Source of the DNA: Plantago major
Lineage: Eukaryota > Streptophyta > Magnoliopsida > Lamiales > Plantaginaceae
Assembly: GCA_026545765.1 (NCBI GenBank)
Contig: CM048841.1
Coordinates: 103,389,542-103,453,541 of the forward strand
Direction of reading: 5' to 3'
DNA length: 64,000 nt
Positions 12,711-24,900 of this stretch are shown here, one piece after another (position 1 is the stretch's first letter; every line of letters begins with the position of its first letter). The notes under the pieces were generated by a model, which had not been told where the DNA came from, ran no database searches, and saw only the letters and a program-made list of their open reading frames with translations. The position numbers and the translations under genes were made by a program.

Positions 12711-13198
12711 CACCAATGTTAAACGCAACATAATTTTCATTAAACGCAACATAAAATATTTGTAAATTGATCAAAATATTCCTAACTCAAAAAAATCTTA
12801 TAAATTTAACGAAAAATCGAAAATGCACGTACGTTTACGCAAACACAAAAACATTAACATGCACGATCGAACACAAAATAACAATACTAAACATGAGAAA
12901 TTATTTTGTGTTCTTCTACTTGGGTATAACATGTGTGTTCGATCGTGCATGTTAATGTTTTTTGTATAAACGAAATATTTTTCGGAAAAAAAAATTTCAT
13001 TCATTTTTTTCCGATTTATGTTTAGTGTTGTTATTTTGTGTTCGATCGTGCATGTTAATGTTTTTTTGTTTGCATATATGAGTTATTTCGATTTTTCGTT
13101 AAGTTTGTAAGATTGTTTTTTAGCTGGGGGCATTTTGGTAAAGTTATAAATATTTTGTGTTGCGTTTAGCCGAAAACGTGTTGCGTTTAGTAGTGCCC
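12711..13198. mobile_element. Foldback MITE, 488 bp, with 8-bp target duplication
   Basis: The 8-bp word ATTTTATG flanks the element (12703-12710 and 13199-13206). The two halves are near-perfect inverted repeats of about 180 bp: 'taaacgcaaca' near the ends, 'cgaaaaatcgaaa' inside, then a run containing 'catgcacgatcgaacacaaa' and its complement. A third partial copy of the inner arm lies at 12900-12960. An 8-bp duplication points to hAT, though 9 bp for Mutator cannot be excluded. It has no coding capacity. A transcript would fold into a long hairpin, a likely source of small RNAs. It lies upstream of the kinase gene. Confidence 0.8.
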
Positions 13199-13206
13199 AT
13201 TTTATG

Positions 13207-14837
13207 TGGGTGAAATTGTGATTTACGAAAGTTTTTTATTGTATCGCAAACACGGAAATTCATGAATTGTAAATGAACGTACCGTTATTGTTATGTCAGT
13301 TGTCAAACATCCTCTGATTTGGCAAGTCTAGGTACATGGTGGGTCAAGGCTTTACTATTTGGGTCTGTTTAATTACTTACGTTGATGTTTAAACACGTTT
13401 TATGTAACCTTACATGTCTATATTTTTCGTCAAATCGATTTGATTTTTTTATTGGTCATATATACATATATCACAAATCTATAATATGTTTTATTATTCA
13501 TTTAGTTTACATTGCATATCCAGTTAGTATTGTCAATTTAAATCTATTTGTATATCAAACATATTCATTCATGATAGTTGTTGATTGTTGAATATAAAGA
13601 TGCACCTTATTATAGTTATTATGGATGGATTAATTGCTAGAGACAAAGATGCACCTTATTGTACGTCTGATTGTGAGTCTATTTATATTATAATTTGGGG
13701 CTTCTTAATTCATAATCACCCAATTTCCTATGTGCAACATCTTCGCTCACCTTACTAGGACAAACCATTTGTACATTTTAACGTTTGTAACATACCGACC
13801 CTGATAGTATTTGTAACATCTTGGACTATATTGTGTGAGGATGTCATTAATGGTATTAGAGTCAGACCGCCCCTACCGACAAGGCGTTATAGTGTATAAT
13901 ATGAGAAATGTCTTGTGGTGATATATTACACTATAGTAGTGAATTGTAGAAATAGATAAATAGATAAATGTGAGGAACAAAGTGTGATTTGATTTTAGTG
14001 ATTTTGTTGGAGAATGGAAAGAAGAGTCAATTGGGCCGGAAAAGAAGGCTAGAGCACCGTGTGATTTTTGCAGGAATAAAGGGAGGTTGCATTCGCTCCA
14101 AGCTAAGAGTTTCACTTGTCTTTTTTTATTTTTATTTTTATTTGTTGTCTATCTCTATGATCACGGACTTGGATCATGCATACAAAACAAAATACTCGTA
14201 CTAATTGGAGTAGCAAGTAATTATTGTTATCTATACGTGATTATAATTAGATTTGAGGTTTCCGGGTTGTTGTATACGGGTAAATATACACTACACACTA
14301 CTTGACACTGTGTGTAGCAAGAAGGATATTCGCCGGTGCTTTTCATGTATTTTGTTAATAACTTAATTATTTTACATATAAAAGCGTTCATGTTTTTTTA
14401 ACAACATACTATCTCGGTTTCTTTCTAAATTAAGTGCAGACGGTCTCCCACAATACTTTGGACATTAGAATATAACGATTTAATGTGTAGCATGTTACAC
14501 AATGGGGTGAAAACGAGCCGACCAGGAACCTTATCGAGTTCATTCTCGTGTATATAAGTCGATCATGGTCGCAGGTTTGATCTTTGTCGAGTTTTAACGA
14601 GTTTGACATAAACTCGCAGACATCGAGCTTGCTCACGACCAACTAAATTAAATTAGTTATTTTTCTCTAAAAAAATATTTAACTTATTATTGTTATTTAA
14701 TGGAGTACATGCTACATTGATACAATTTTTTATTAAATACTATTCCCTCCGCCCCGAAACAAATGATACATGTTTCATTTATATATGCCCCAAAATAAAT
14801 GTAAGGGGTAGATGAGCCCCCATTCTATATGGAACTA
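13207..14837. other. AT-rich intergenic sequence
   Basis: No gene recognised. 'aaagatgcaccttatt' occurs twice (about 13598 and 13647). Near 14740 'tattccctccgccccgaaac' resembles the end of a Stowaway-type MITE, but no matching second end was found. A fragment near 14440 ('agacggtctccc') resembles the ends of the GAGACGGTCTC repeat family seen elsewhere in the window. Confidence 0.5.
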
Positions 14838-16035
14838 CACTACAAGAAAACTGCCATAAAAAGACGGATATTAGCGACGAATCGCTGAGGATTAGCGACG
14901 GATTGAGCAAATTGCTCAATCCGTCGCTAATTAGAGACGGATAGATAATCCGTCGCTAATTAGGTTGACTAAATTAAAAAAAATAAAAATAAAAATAAAA
15001 AAGAAAATTTAACGACGGATAGCCTATCGGTCGCTAAACATGTTAGAAAACGGGCATAATGCTTCTTCTTCCCCATTTCTATTCTGCTCCTCCCTTTCTT
15101 CCTTTCGCCATTTTCGCCAATTACCCAACTTCGATCAAAACTCCACCATTCCGGTCAATCTTGCACTCTTTTCGAAGCTCGTTGAACAAGGAAATCGGGT
15201 GTGGCCATTCAATTTCATCATTCTTCGGCCATTTTTTCCGTAATCGAAGGTATTATTCTAAAACCCTTACTTTGTTAAATTTGGGAATTTTACTAATTTC
15301 GAGCAATTGTATGGTTCTAGAAGTTTCTACTAGCTAGTTTAGCTTATATTAAGTAGTGGGTTAAGTTTGAGGTTGTGCAATTGATAGATTTATTGTGAAA
15401 TTGAATTGTTAATATCATGTTAGGATGTTCGTAAGTATGTATGGTATTTAATTTGATATTTTCGTACATGTAGTAGGATTAGTAAGATTTGGTTGAGTGT
15501 TTGAAGACCTTTAATGATTTTTGTTGTTGTAGTATAATTAGCTCGTATTAACTTAGAAAGAATTACTACTATTTTAATCTACAATTCGTAATTTTAATTA
15601 ATAGTTATCTGGAAGTTTAAAATTTATAAAAATAAATTTTAAACGTAAAATGCATGTAATTCATAAAATTTTAAACGTATTGTAATTAACAATATAATTA
15701 TAGACCAGGAATTGGAATTGTAATGAAATTCAATACGTAATGCGTATAGTTATAAATCTAACAAATTCAGACGTGTCAGGTTAATCATCCAATGAATCCC
15801 GATTGTTCATGGATGTACCGTCGCGCAGAATTCAGCTTAGTTTTGTGTAAGGGGTTGAAGCCTTCATCGCATTTGCTCAGACACAAACTGCTTGTTTTTT
15901 TTTTTTTGGGAGGGATAAAGTGCCCTTGCAAATTGAACAAATGTAGGAACAAGCAATATTTGTGATTTATTACGAGTCAAATGTGTATGTTTTACATGCA
16001 GTTCTATACTAACAAATTTTTTCCGTATTTGTTGC

Positions 16036-17838
16036 ATGTTTTTGCAGGTGCCCCGACATAGGAAATCTACATACGTTCCTCCCTCATGCAGTAGGTTGCC
16101 TGGTGGTAGCCCGACCCAGGGTAGTCGAGCAGGAGTTTCATATGGAGAGGATTTTGAGGGTCAGAGCAGCCAGTTTGCGGTTCCTGAGACCCCATCGAGT
16201 TCGAGCAGGGGCTCAACATCGGTCTGGGGTAACTTACCAGATGACGGGTGTCCCTACACCGAGTATACACCCGGAGCGATGTGGTAGGGGAAGCCTGTGT
16301 TGTTCCCCAACGGGCCATCGAAGTAAGTATTATGCATTTGTATATAGAACATAACTTAAGATAATTTATGTCACATCATTGTTTTACTATACTAATTACT
16401 ATTCGTTTCTTGTATCTTATACATTAATAACAGGTTATGGCCTGCCGATGCTTCAGGAAAACTCAGAGACGTAATCAAGGCCAAGAGGGAGATCCTGAAC
16501 GGCGAGAAGTAGTCGAAAATCTCGGACCGGATGAAGGCAAAGTACTTTGATGAGTTGCGGGTAAATTTAAATTTGACATTGCTTTATTTGTTGTTTTAAT
16601 CGTTGTTTTAATGTGAGTGGTATGTTAGCCACTATGTGTGAGTGGTATGTTAGCCACTGAACTTGAGTGATGTGTTAGTCACTATTGTGTTAATAAATTT
16701 CAGGATAATGTGAGTGGTATGTTAGCCACTATATGTGGGTAGTATGTTAGCCACTGAACTTGGGTGATATGCTAGTAGTCACCATTGAATCTGTTGTGTT
16801 ATCTTATTAAATTGTTGTCTTTATTTACGTTATGCAATTTGGATGTTGTGTGGAATTGTTGTAGAAAGACTACTTCATTCCCAACGCCTTGGTTCCCCGG
16901 CTGTGGCCTGTCTTCGAGACACTAGGGTCAGATTTGTATAGGAAGATGATTAGCGATGCTAAAAGAAAACGCAAGAGGCCATAGTGGATGGGAGAGGACG
17001 AGTGGGAGCATTGGTTGGAGTACTGGAGAAGGAAGGACGTAATTCAGGCTTCGGACGAGCAGAGAACCACGATCGAGCGTCGATGGTACCGGTGGCGAGC
17101 ACCACTATGGATCGCGAGCTGTGGTTACGGATCATCGTATAGCGGTAAGTGTACATCTTATTTGTCAGTTTATTCGTACATGTGTTTTGTGTTTAATTTC
17201 TACATACTTACTAGCTAACTGTTTGCATATTTATGTTACTCAGGCAGAGGCTGGGGAGGAGAAGAGCGCGCTAGCGCACTTTAAAAGAGCCAAGCTGAAG
17301 GACGACATATGGGTGTACAGACGGTCCGAGGCTATTGCGGTACGTTTCTTTTGTTAAAGTTCATATTTGTGTAGTATAAGTTATTTTGAAAACTGTAACT
17401 GATGGTATATGCACTTTATGATTTCAGGTTGAGGTGGAGGCGAGGATCGCCGGTCGGGACCTGACAATTGAAGAAGAAAACAACATCTTCTTAGCCGTCA
17501 ACCCAATGGACGACAAGGGCCGAGAGTATATGGATTGGGGAGTTACGGCTGACTGGCCGGGTCCTAATGGCCACTCGAGATCCCAAAGAAGCGAGCACCA
17601 TTTTCACACAGAGTCTTGGAGTCTAGTGCGAGCACGTGTCCAGGAAAGGGTGCAAGCACAGATGTGGATGGAGGTCGATCCTTTGCAAGAGCAGCTAGCT
17701 AAAACACAGGAGGATTACTGGCAACTTCAGCTGCGGATGGAGGCTTTCATGGCCATGTACCCACCGTCGTCCATGTACCCACCACCCCGCCCCCGGATAG
17801 TTAGTTTGGACTTGTGTTTTTCTGACTTCTTATTTTAG
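16036..17838 (+). pseudogene. Ptta/En-Spm-type CACTA accessory protein, broken
   Basis: Coding blocks alternate with AT-rich introns: 16048-16325, 16435-16560, 16864-17145, 17245-17340 and 17428-17838. Recognisable pieces include a Pro/Ser-rich start, LWPADASGKLRDVIKAKRE, KYFDEL, a stretch DEWEHWLEYWRRKD, HFKRAKLKDD and VEARIAGRDLTIEEEN, then a coiled-coil-like Gln-rich tail. The pattern fits the plant transposase (Ptta/En-Spm, PF03004) family, the DNA-binding accessory protein of CACTA elements. Three in-frame TAG stops (16285-16287, 16510-16512, 16982-16984) break it. Function would be binding the subterminal repeats. Identification is by pattern, not by search. Confidence 0.65.
16575..16790 (+). 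repeat. Tandem repeat in a CACTA intron
   Basis: Units of about 20 bp based on 'gtgagtggtatgttagccact' with variants ('gggtgatatgctag', 'gagtgatgtgttagtcact') occur seven or so times in two blocks separated by 'gttaataaatttcag'. The blocks themselves look like a higher-order duplication. It lies between coding blocks, so it is probably intronic. Confidence 0.75.
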
Positions 17839-18378
17839 CTTATGTACGGATATTTAATTTCATTACGGATAATTTGTATTCGTTGAATGCTTTATGTTAA
17901 TTAATACAATTTAATTATTTTGGATTTATTATTGTAGATTATATTTGTAAAACAGGTGAAATATGATAACATGCATCAAAATTTTTAAAAAAAAATTTAA
18001 AAATCTGCAAATTTAGAGACAGATAGATTATCCGTCTCTAAATCTGCATTTTATTTATTATTAAAAAATTAGTTTGTCGCTATTTTGCGACGCATAATTA
18101 TCCGTCACAAAAATCCACAGAATTATGGAATTAAAATAAATGTAAAATCACCTTATTAGAGACGGATAAGTATCCGTCACAAAAAGGTCAACGAAATTAT
18201 CCGTCGCTAAATCCGTTACAAATCGCAAAATCGATTCTGAAGAAGAAAATAAGTATGGGCTTATTATCCATTGCTACGGATTTAGCGACGGATCGGCCCC
18301 GTCGCTAAACATTTTTTTTTTTTTTTTAAGTGCTACTACATGTAACTGATATGCAACGATCGCAGTTTGAACATCTCA

Positions 18379-18715
18379 GGACGTTATGGTCAATATAGAA
18401 TTCATGGAAATAGGGAGCATAAACATATCTTTAACTATGAAACATGTGTGTTGGGGAGTTCTGGGATCTTGAAAAGTTGGTGAGGATCAATAATCCACAA
18501 GACCACAACAATGATGGCATGTGAAGGAGAAACGGATGGTAGATAGATTAATAGATAGTATGTAGATGGATATGAAGTATTAGTTTTGAATCTTCTTCTG
18601 TGTTTATGAGTTATCAATATTCAAGAACAAATGTTGTCGTCTTGTTGATGAAATGGAGGCTAGTATTTTTTTAAAAATCTCTAAAGTAGTTTCTTCAACT
18701 TATCTAAATCATGTT
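18379..18715 (+). repeat. Left arm of long inverted repeat
   Basis: Contains 'ttatggtcaatata', 'ttaactatga', 'gatcaataatccacaa', 'caacaatgatggca', 'gattcaaaacta' complement and 'ggaggctagtattttt'; each has its complement in the right arm in mirrored order. The outer edge lies 44 bp from the right end of the CACTA element, which may have inserted next to or into it. Confidence 0.8.
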
Positions 18716-19089
18716 TTTTCTGATAGTAGAATACAAACAATTGCAAACATTTTGGGACAAGCAAGTTGTACACAATTGTACCGTACACAAATTAATGCTG
18801 TTCCAATTATCAACCATACATACATACATACATACAAGTACAGATGCAAGTATCTATGGTCACTTTCTTTACAGCGCATACATATACTTATTGGAAATAA
18901 TATATTTATGTTGAATTAATTTTTAGCAGAGCGATCAAATTTTAGTTGCGGACTGAAGAGTGAACCATAGTTCTTTACATGGGAGAGGAATACTATATAT
19001 GAATGTCACATACTTATGACTAAAATTTCAGCTTGGCGATATTTTCTGGATTTGGAGTAAGAAACTATACGTCTTGGAATTTTCGAAAA

Positions 19090-19330
19090 CATATCAAAAA
19101 GAGTAAGTCTCATGAGAGACGGTCTCTATATAATTTATTTAGAGACGGACCTATATTAATTGTCAAGAAAATCGTCGATGTTATTAATCAAAACATTTAT
19201 GTTCTCAACATTGATGTTTTTTCATATTACAATAAGATTTATTTCGTTAACAACATAGACATTTTGATTAATAACATAGCCGTCTCTAGATAAACTATCA
19301 AGAGATATCATGAACTCTGTGAAACACAAG
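19090..19330. repeat. GAGACGGTCTC-family MITE inside the S29 element
   Basis: Begins 'catgagagacggtctc' and 'ttatttagagacgg', and ends with the approximate complement 'ccgtctctagataaactatc...tcatga'. The interior has repeated 'taacaacatagac' words. Related sequence occurs in intron 1 of the gene at 34462. The ends are imperfect and no target duplication was fixed. Confidence 0.6.
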
Positions 19331-19384
19331 AGATAAAACAAAAACACAAATATGAAAAATATTTCCGGCCCTAAGTCGTCGAGT

Positions 19385-19538
19385 GAGCCTAGCCCACATA
19401 AGTCCTATGAGTACTCCATGACCCAGTCCAAATATCCTTGCTTGCTGCTTTTTATATCCAGAACCAAACTTCATGCATGCATCTCCGTCACTCTTGATTC
19501 AAGAATTAGGGTTTATTGCAGAAAAAGTCGTAGAGGAA
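19385..19538 (+). promoter_or_regulatory. Captured ribosomal-protein-type promoter
   Basis: Directly upstream of the S29 fragment lie an 'agcccac' word (19391, complement of a TGGGCT site II motif), a TATA box 'tttatatcc' (19451-19459) and 'ttagggttta' (19506-19515), a telo-box. Site II plus telo-box is the usual promoter set of plant ribosomal protein genes, which supports the identity of the fragment. Confidence 0.5.
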
Positions 19539-19782
19539 ATGTGCCCCTCGAACGTATGGAGCTCACACCAAAAGACTTATGGTCCTCGATCACGAACATG
19601 GTTCGATTATCTTCTGTGTTTTCGTTTACTTTCCGTTTGATTTAGCTGCTGAAATACTCACTTGTTTTTCTTCTTGTTTGATAGTGTTCTACGTACCTCA
19701 CAGGTGTGTCTCTGGAAACCCATGCTGTATAATCAGGAAGTACAGTCCGATGCGTTGCAGGCAGTGCTTCCGTATCAGCACG
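19539..19782 (+). pseudogene. 40S ribosomal protein S29 (uS14) fragment
   Basis: Exon 1 (19539-19600) reads MCPSNVWSSHQKTYGPRSRT, very close to the start of plant S29. After a GT...AG intron (19601-19703) exon 2 (19704-19782) reads SGNPCCIIRKYSPMRCRQCFR, matching the zinc-ribbon half. S29 is a 56-residue 40S protein with a CxxC...CxxC zinc site. Here the first CxxC is damaged (CVSG), a small insertion follows the acceptor, the second residue pair is changed, and the last exon with the KEIGF tail was not found downstream. It is therefore a truncated, probably dead copy inside long inverted repeats. Identification is from remembered family sequence and is strong for such a short conserved protein. 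Confidence 0.8.
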
Positions 19783-21014
19783 GTATAAAAATGCTTCATT
19801 TGCTTCTTTTATTTTTTCCTGCTTAATCTATGGTTCCATCTAGTTTAGTGTTCATTGTTAAGTGATCGTGTTTGTTTCTGTAAACTCAGCTTTTTAGTTT
19901 TTGGTTGTATTTGCTCTGTCTGTATAAGATTGACAGATGGTTATGCCTTGTTCCCTAATCCGTCCCACATAGTGATCAATTCAAAGTAATATTGGATGAA
20001 TTAATAATTAGAGTTCTTGAAGATAGAAATTTTTATTGAAGAAACACGATGACTGATAAATATTAATTTGTTATTTACTTTTGATATTTTATTTATAAAT
20101 AATATGAATTTAAAAGTTAAGTATTGGAAGCAAGCAATCTTTGTCGAGTCCTAGCTAGAGGCACGAATTGCATCAAAAGTTCAGAACCATGCTTCTACCA
20201 CTCCATAATAATAAGTTAGATACAACCGTCCCACATTGTCTGCTTCAAATTAAACTCTATTTATTATTTAACCTCACCCTTGTCTTTTACCTTCACAGCC
20301 CATCCAACTCTTTGTTTCCATCTCACTTCATTTCAACCTAAATCTTTAACCCATATGTAAACTTAAGAAATCATTTTATAGAATTTGATACACCTGTACG
20401 GCCGACTTCCTTACCGCTTGACCACGTTATGACTCTATTGCGTTAAGAAATCTCCTCAGCTATTTTTTATTCACTTAACCTTTACAATACGACTCAGGGG
20501 TTGTTCTTAAGAAGAAATTTATACCTTTAAAAAACGACTTGAAAGTTAAAGAACTTGGAAGAAAAAGTGTTTGAAAACTAGGCTTTGGATAAAAACAACT
20601 TAAAAGTTGCTCAATGAGGTCCAAGCCAACTTCTCCAAATTCTACTTATAAGTTGGGAGAATTTATCACCTTATAAGTTGTTGCAGACGTTAAAAATGAA
20701 GCTTCTTAAATTAAGCTACCAAGCATTACAATCCTCTCATGTATTAAAATATAGAAGCAAAATTAGAATTTGGAAATAGAAAATCTGAACTTAAATATAG
20801 CATTAACTTCACCGGAAGCACCGACTACTAGCTTTGGCCAGCTGGGTTAATTAAATCACTTGAATGGTTCATGGAAGCAGCTACAGTTCCAAATATCTAG
20901 TCCAGAAAAAAAAGAACAAAAGAAAGCAAATTTGACCCAGATTCTGCAAAAAAGATGGCCCAGCCAGCTGAAGGTTTAAATGTTTCCTTCTGATGCCTTA
21001 TCCAACTTCTCTAT
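19783..21014. other. Spacer inside the inverted-repeat element
   Basis: Starts with the next intron of the S29 fragment. The remainder is AT-rich, with no exon, motif or frame that I could recognise. 'cgtcccaca' words occur at about 19963 and 20227. Confidence 0.5.
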
Positions 21015-21320
21015 TAAATGATCATAAGTTTCTCACATTCAAATTATTTAGAAAAATACTTGCCTCCAGTTCAACACAAATTTGCTTCTTGAATCTTGGT
21101 AATAATTCATAAACACAGAAGAAGATTCAAAACTAAGTACTTCATATCCATATATCTATGAATCTATCTACCATCCCTTTCTCCTTCATATGCCATCATT
21201 GTTGTGGATTATTGATCCTCACCAACTAGATCACAGAACTTCCCAACACAAGTGTCATAGTTAAAGATATCTACATTTTTGCTCCCTATATGCATGAATG
21301 CTATATTGACCATAACATCC
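21015..21320 (-). repeat. Right arm of long inverted repeat
   Basis: Mirror of the left arm: 'aaaaatacttgcctcca', 'aacacagaagaagattcaaa', 'gccatcattgttgtgg', 'attgatcctcaccaact', 'catagttaaagatat', 'tatattgaccataac'. Small insertions and deletions separate the arms, so the duplication is not recent. Confidence 0.8.
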
Positions 21321-21327
21321 CGTCTCA

Positions 21328-21955
21328 TTATTTGCGGAATAAATTGAGTAGTTTATATGCCTTTGGAGGATCCTACTTATATCAATGTAGGTTCAAGTTC
21401 AACCGTATTGGACAAGTTGATTATATAAACCAGCAGAAAATCAAGAAATATAATAAAGCTTATACTATAGTTCATAGTTGCCAATACAGTTTTCACCAAA
21501 GCCACTTTGAAAACACGTCATGTTAAATTGCGGTAATCAGCTACTTACGGAACAACGCTGTAGTATTTGAGACAATAGGGCCAAATCCAGCCGATACCAA
21601 CTCCTGCGTCAAGTTCTGCTAGCAGGATTTTGCAAATAAATAGGAAGGTTTATATCTGCAATGACAATGGGAGGTATAATCAATTTGCAAGATTTACACA
21701 AAAATAAAGAACATTTGTGAGAATGGCCGTTATGCCTCAGGCTTACACCCCCCTTGTTTGCTATGTAATGGTTATCTTCATTTTGATTGAGAAGATAAGG
21801 AGCTAACCATATACATGTAGTGGAACTTGGCGTAGAATCCAAGATTTGCTTCCATTTCTCTGAAATCTGGTATTTACATGTCACCAAAACATCCACAGCT
21901 TTGTTGTTTCGATAAATTTCAGAAGTATTTCATGTTTGCTAATCGGCCCTGTAAA
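21328..21955. other. Invertase 3' flank
   Basis: No gene seen. The last 200-300 bp before the stop probably include the 3' untranslated region of the minus-strand invertase gene; frames here (for example 21609-21896) have no recognisable content. Confidence 0.5.
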
Positions 21956-24900
21956 TCATATGATGAATAACTTGGGTCCTTTTCGTGAACGTTTACCCCT
22001 AGGATTAACACTAAGAAAGGCATTCAGAAGCTCTGAGTCTTCAGTGTTGACTAAAATATTTGCAGCTTTGGGATCGTCTACCAGGAGTTTTGCCACCAAG
22101 TACCCTGCAATAGACCATGTCTGGAATAGGTGTGCCTGTTTGCCAATAAATCTTGCTCCTTTGGTATCGTAGTACTCAGGCCACTTGTCTATTGCTAAAC
22201 GTCTTTCAGCGATCTTGATCGCATTTACAGCTATCTCAGGCCGATTCATTTTTATGGATGCCACAGTCAACTGAAAAGAGGACAGATGTAACTAAATTGG
22301 AAAAGGGAAAGAAGGAAAGTCGTATTAGAAGTAAACAGTAAATAACAACAAATAATACATAAATTGATACAACAGTTGGAATGTGGATTTCATCCACTGA
22401 TACTTTCCTTTGGGCGTTTATATTCAAAGAGGAGATGATCAACGGTGGTCATTTTTCGTTTTCATAGCCAAGAGACAGACCAAAGGTCCAAATCCATAGA
22501 GGGATAGCTATTCACGGAACAATTTACTCCTACATTTCCATAATGGCAGCAACAAACAAAAGAGATTTCTTCATAGGGCAGTGAACCCCTATATTCCACC
22601 GCTAGTCATTCATTATAGTTGAGGCTATCTAATGGCACAGAAGTGACAGAACCAGAATAATTCCAAGAGAACTTGCGGAAATTTCTTAGGAGAAAGCATG
22701 TCCCAGATTCAAGGTATCCTTGAGCGATAAAATCATTTATGTATTTCCTATTTCTCCAAAACCATTTTTTTGTTGCAGAATATGTATCTGTCCATCAACC
22801 CAGAAGCTACAAGAATGAGAAACATGATTACTTGAACATGATCCCCCTCAACTTTAAGTTTTCTGAATTCCAGGGGAGCTAACTCTTTCACATCCTGACC
22901 AAATACATTTTGTTTTTGGTTTGCACAGATTGATATGGCAGAAGTTTTCGCCTCAAGATATGAAAGAAAGTCTGTTTATGCATGCATACATGCTCTAGAG
23001 TATGTAATAGATTAGCCAGAAGCAGTTCAACTATAATCAAAATCCAAAAGAAGATACCAGTCAATTGGTATAGCAATAAATACATGACTGAGAAAAGGCC
23101 ACACGCTCCTTTTAGATGATAGTGTCTTGCTACCAACACTTGGGGCTCTTCAAGAAGGCGAGCGCCAATGCATGAAGGCAAGACAAATGAAAATTTGTAA
23201 TGCAATAGGAATACAATACAGCAAACAGGGGCACTCGTTGAGTTAAATGTATCCTATAGAACTGCATATCAACAATATATTCACAAGGATATCATCCTAA
23301 ATTAACCCAAGTTAACTTTTTGGACATATATGAAGTATTAATATAACTCAACGTCAACGATAAAAAATGATACTGGTGCAAGTGGGAAAGGGAAAAACGA
23401 AATTAAATTTTACCTGCCACAGCAAAGTAGGCCAGGACCCTCCATTGTGGTAAGACCAAGGACTGCAATAGAAGAAAACACAATTAAATCTACTTTGTGA
23501 AAAATGATTAAGCTTGACAAAATAAACTGAAAAGATTAATATCAGAGTAGAAACCATACGTATTTTTAGGATCACTGCCCGTGATTATCCGCCATTCCTG
23601 ACCTTCCAGTGCAGGATAACAGATTTTCATTGGCATGTCAGCCACGAGATCAGACCATTTGGACTCAACAAGATCTAATATAGCATGTGATTGATCTACG
23701 GTAGCTAGACCACAAACTATGGACCATAGATTTCCCAGTGCAAAGAAACGGAAGTCCATATGAGCAGGTTGCAGATTTCCAATAAGATAGCCTCCTCTAT
23801 TGGGCATCCAGTCCACAAGCCAAGGAGGAATTTGATCTGGGTAGATGTTAAATTTGTTAACAGCATCAAATGAGTACTCCTCTGTCTTATATCGATAAAT
23901 TTCATTCAGCTTCTTCATGTCAATCCAATAGTACTCCCTAATGTGAATTGATAATGCCACTAAACGATTGTTGAGCGCCGTGATAAGATCGGATGAGGCC
24001 TCCTCCGGCGCAAGCATCTCCTTTGCACCCAGCAAGGCAGAATAGAATAATGCCTGCAGAAACAAACAAAGCGCACATATGAACACCATACATCTATAAA
24101 GTATGCATACTTAGCATGCCCTGTACTTTTCTTGTCTTACCATGCACTTGACTCCTGGTATCTAAATAAACATGAAAAGCTTCATTGAGAAGTAAAGAAA
24201 ACCTGAATCTCAAGTGGGTGACCATGAATTCCCATGCGACGATCTATCATGCATGACCCATCAGTTACCAACAAAGTTGGAAACATATCAAAACCATCAG
24301 CCAAACAGAGCTTCAGAATCATTTTGATTCCAGTTTGTACATCAACCCTTTCCTGAACCGACAGGTCCCCTGTGCATTTCCCATAGGCCCGTAATAATAT
24401 GATCCACCACAGACCTGAGGAAGAAGTAATGTTATACTTCGAGATGCAAATGAACAGCCAATTAACAGGAAAATCAGCTTACCAGAATCAACTGGTGCCA
24501 CCCGACCAATTGCTGCCTCACCAAAGTCTGGGTCCAAGACCTCTTCAGTAGCAGAATCATCTCCTTCAAGTGGCACAGTACGAACTTTGAAACTGGCAGG
24601 CATCAGTCCTTGACCAGGACTATGGCAATCCATGGTTTTTTCCCAACTCTGCCCTCACATGCCAAAACGAAGCATCAAAAGCTATTACTTTAAAAGCTGT
24701 ACGCTTAAACATAATTTTACCTCAAATTATTGTCTATGCAATTCTCCTAATCACTACAAGATTTTCAACATTTTTGCTGGTTTATGAGTACATAACCCAG
24801 ACATAAAGGACTGGAGTCCGGAGATAGAAGGATGTCAGGTTCCAAGCTACCTGATCTTATTTAAACGAAACCGAAAATGTAAACATCAGAAATATTTGGA

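Larger units (their letters stand above)
14838..18332 (+). mobile_element. CACTA (En/Spm) transposon, 3.5 kb, defective
   Basis: The left end is CACTACAAGAAAA (14838). The right end is degenerate, a T-run ending AAGTG (18332). Both ends are flanked by CTA (14835-14837 and 18333-18335), matching the 3-bp duplication of CACTA elements. Subterminal regions are packed with 'tagcgacggat' and its complement (14869-14962, 15010-15035, 18015-18308), the transposase-binding arrays of this superfamily. Inside is a spliced but broken Ptta/TNP1-like gene and no TNPD-type transposase, so it would depend on another element. The poor right terminus may already prevent movement. Confidence 0.85.
18379..21320. 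mobile_element. Candidate Pack-MULE bounded by ~300-bp inverted repeats
   Basis: Two arms, 18379-18715 and about 21015-21320, are inverted copies of each other with scattered differences. Between them lie about 2.3 kb containing a fragment of a ribosomal protein S29 gene with its promoter. Long inverted arms around a captured host-gene fragment are the hallmark of Pack-MULEs. The outer flanks share only an imperfect 7-bp word (CATCTCA at 18372-18378, CGTCTCA at 21321-21327), shorter than the usual 9 bp, so the superfamily is not proven. A local inverted duplication enclosing a decayed S29 locus is the alternative. No transposase gene is present. Confidence 0.55.

Noticed and set aside
23508-24089. 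Residues after KNTYGF in the long invertase frame
   Set aside because: They run past the splice donor at 23559; exon 4 ends at 23560 because exon 5 restores the conserved T-PWSYHNGG junction.
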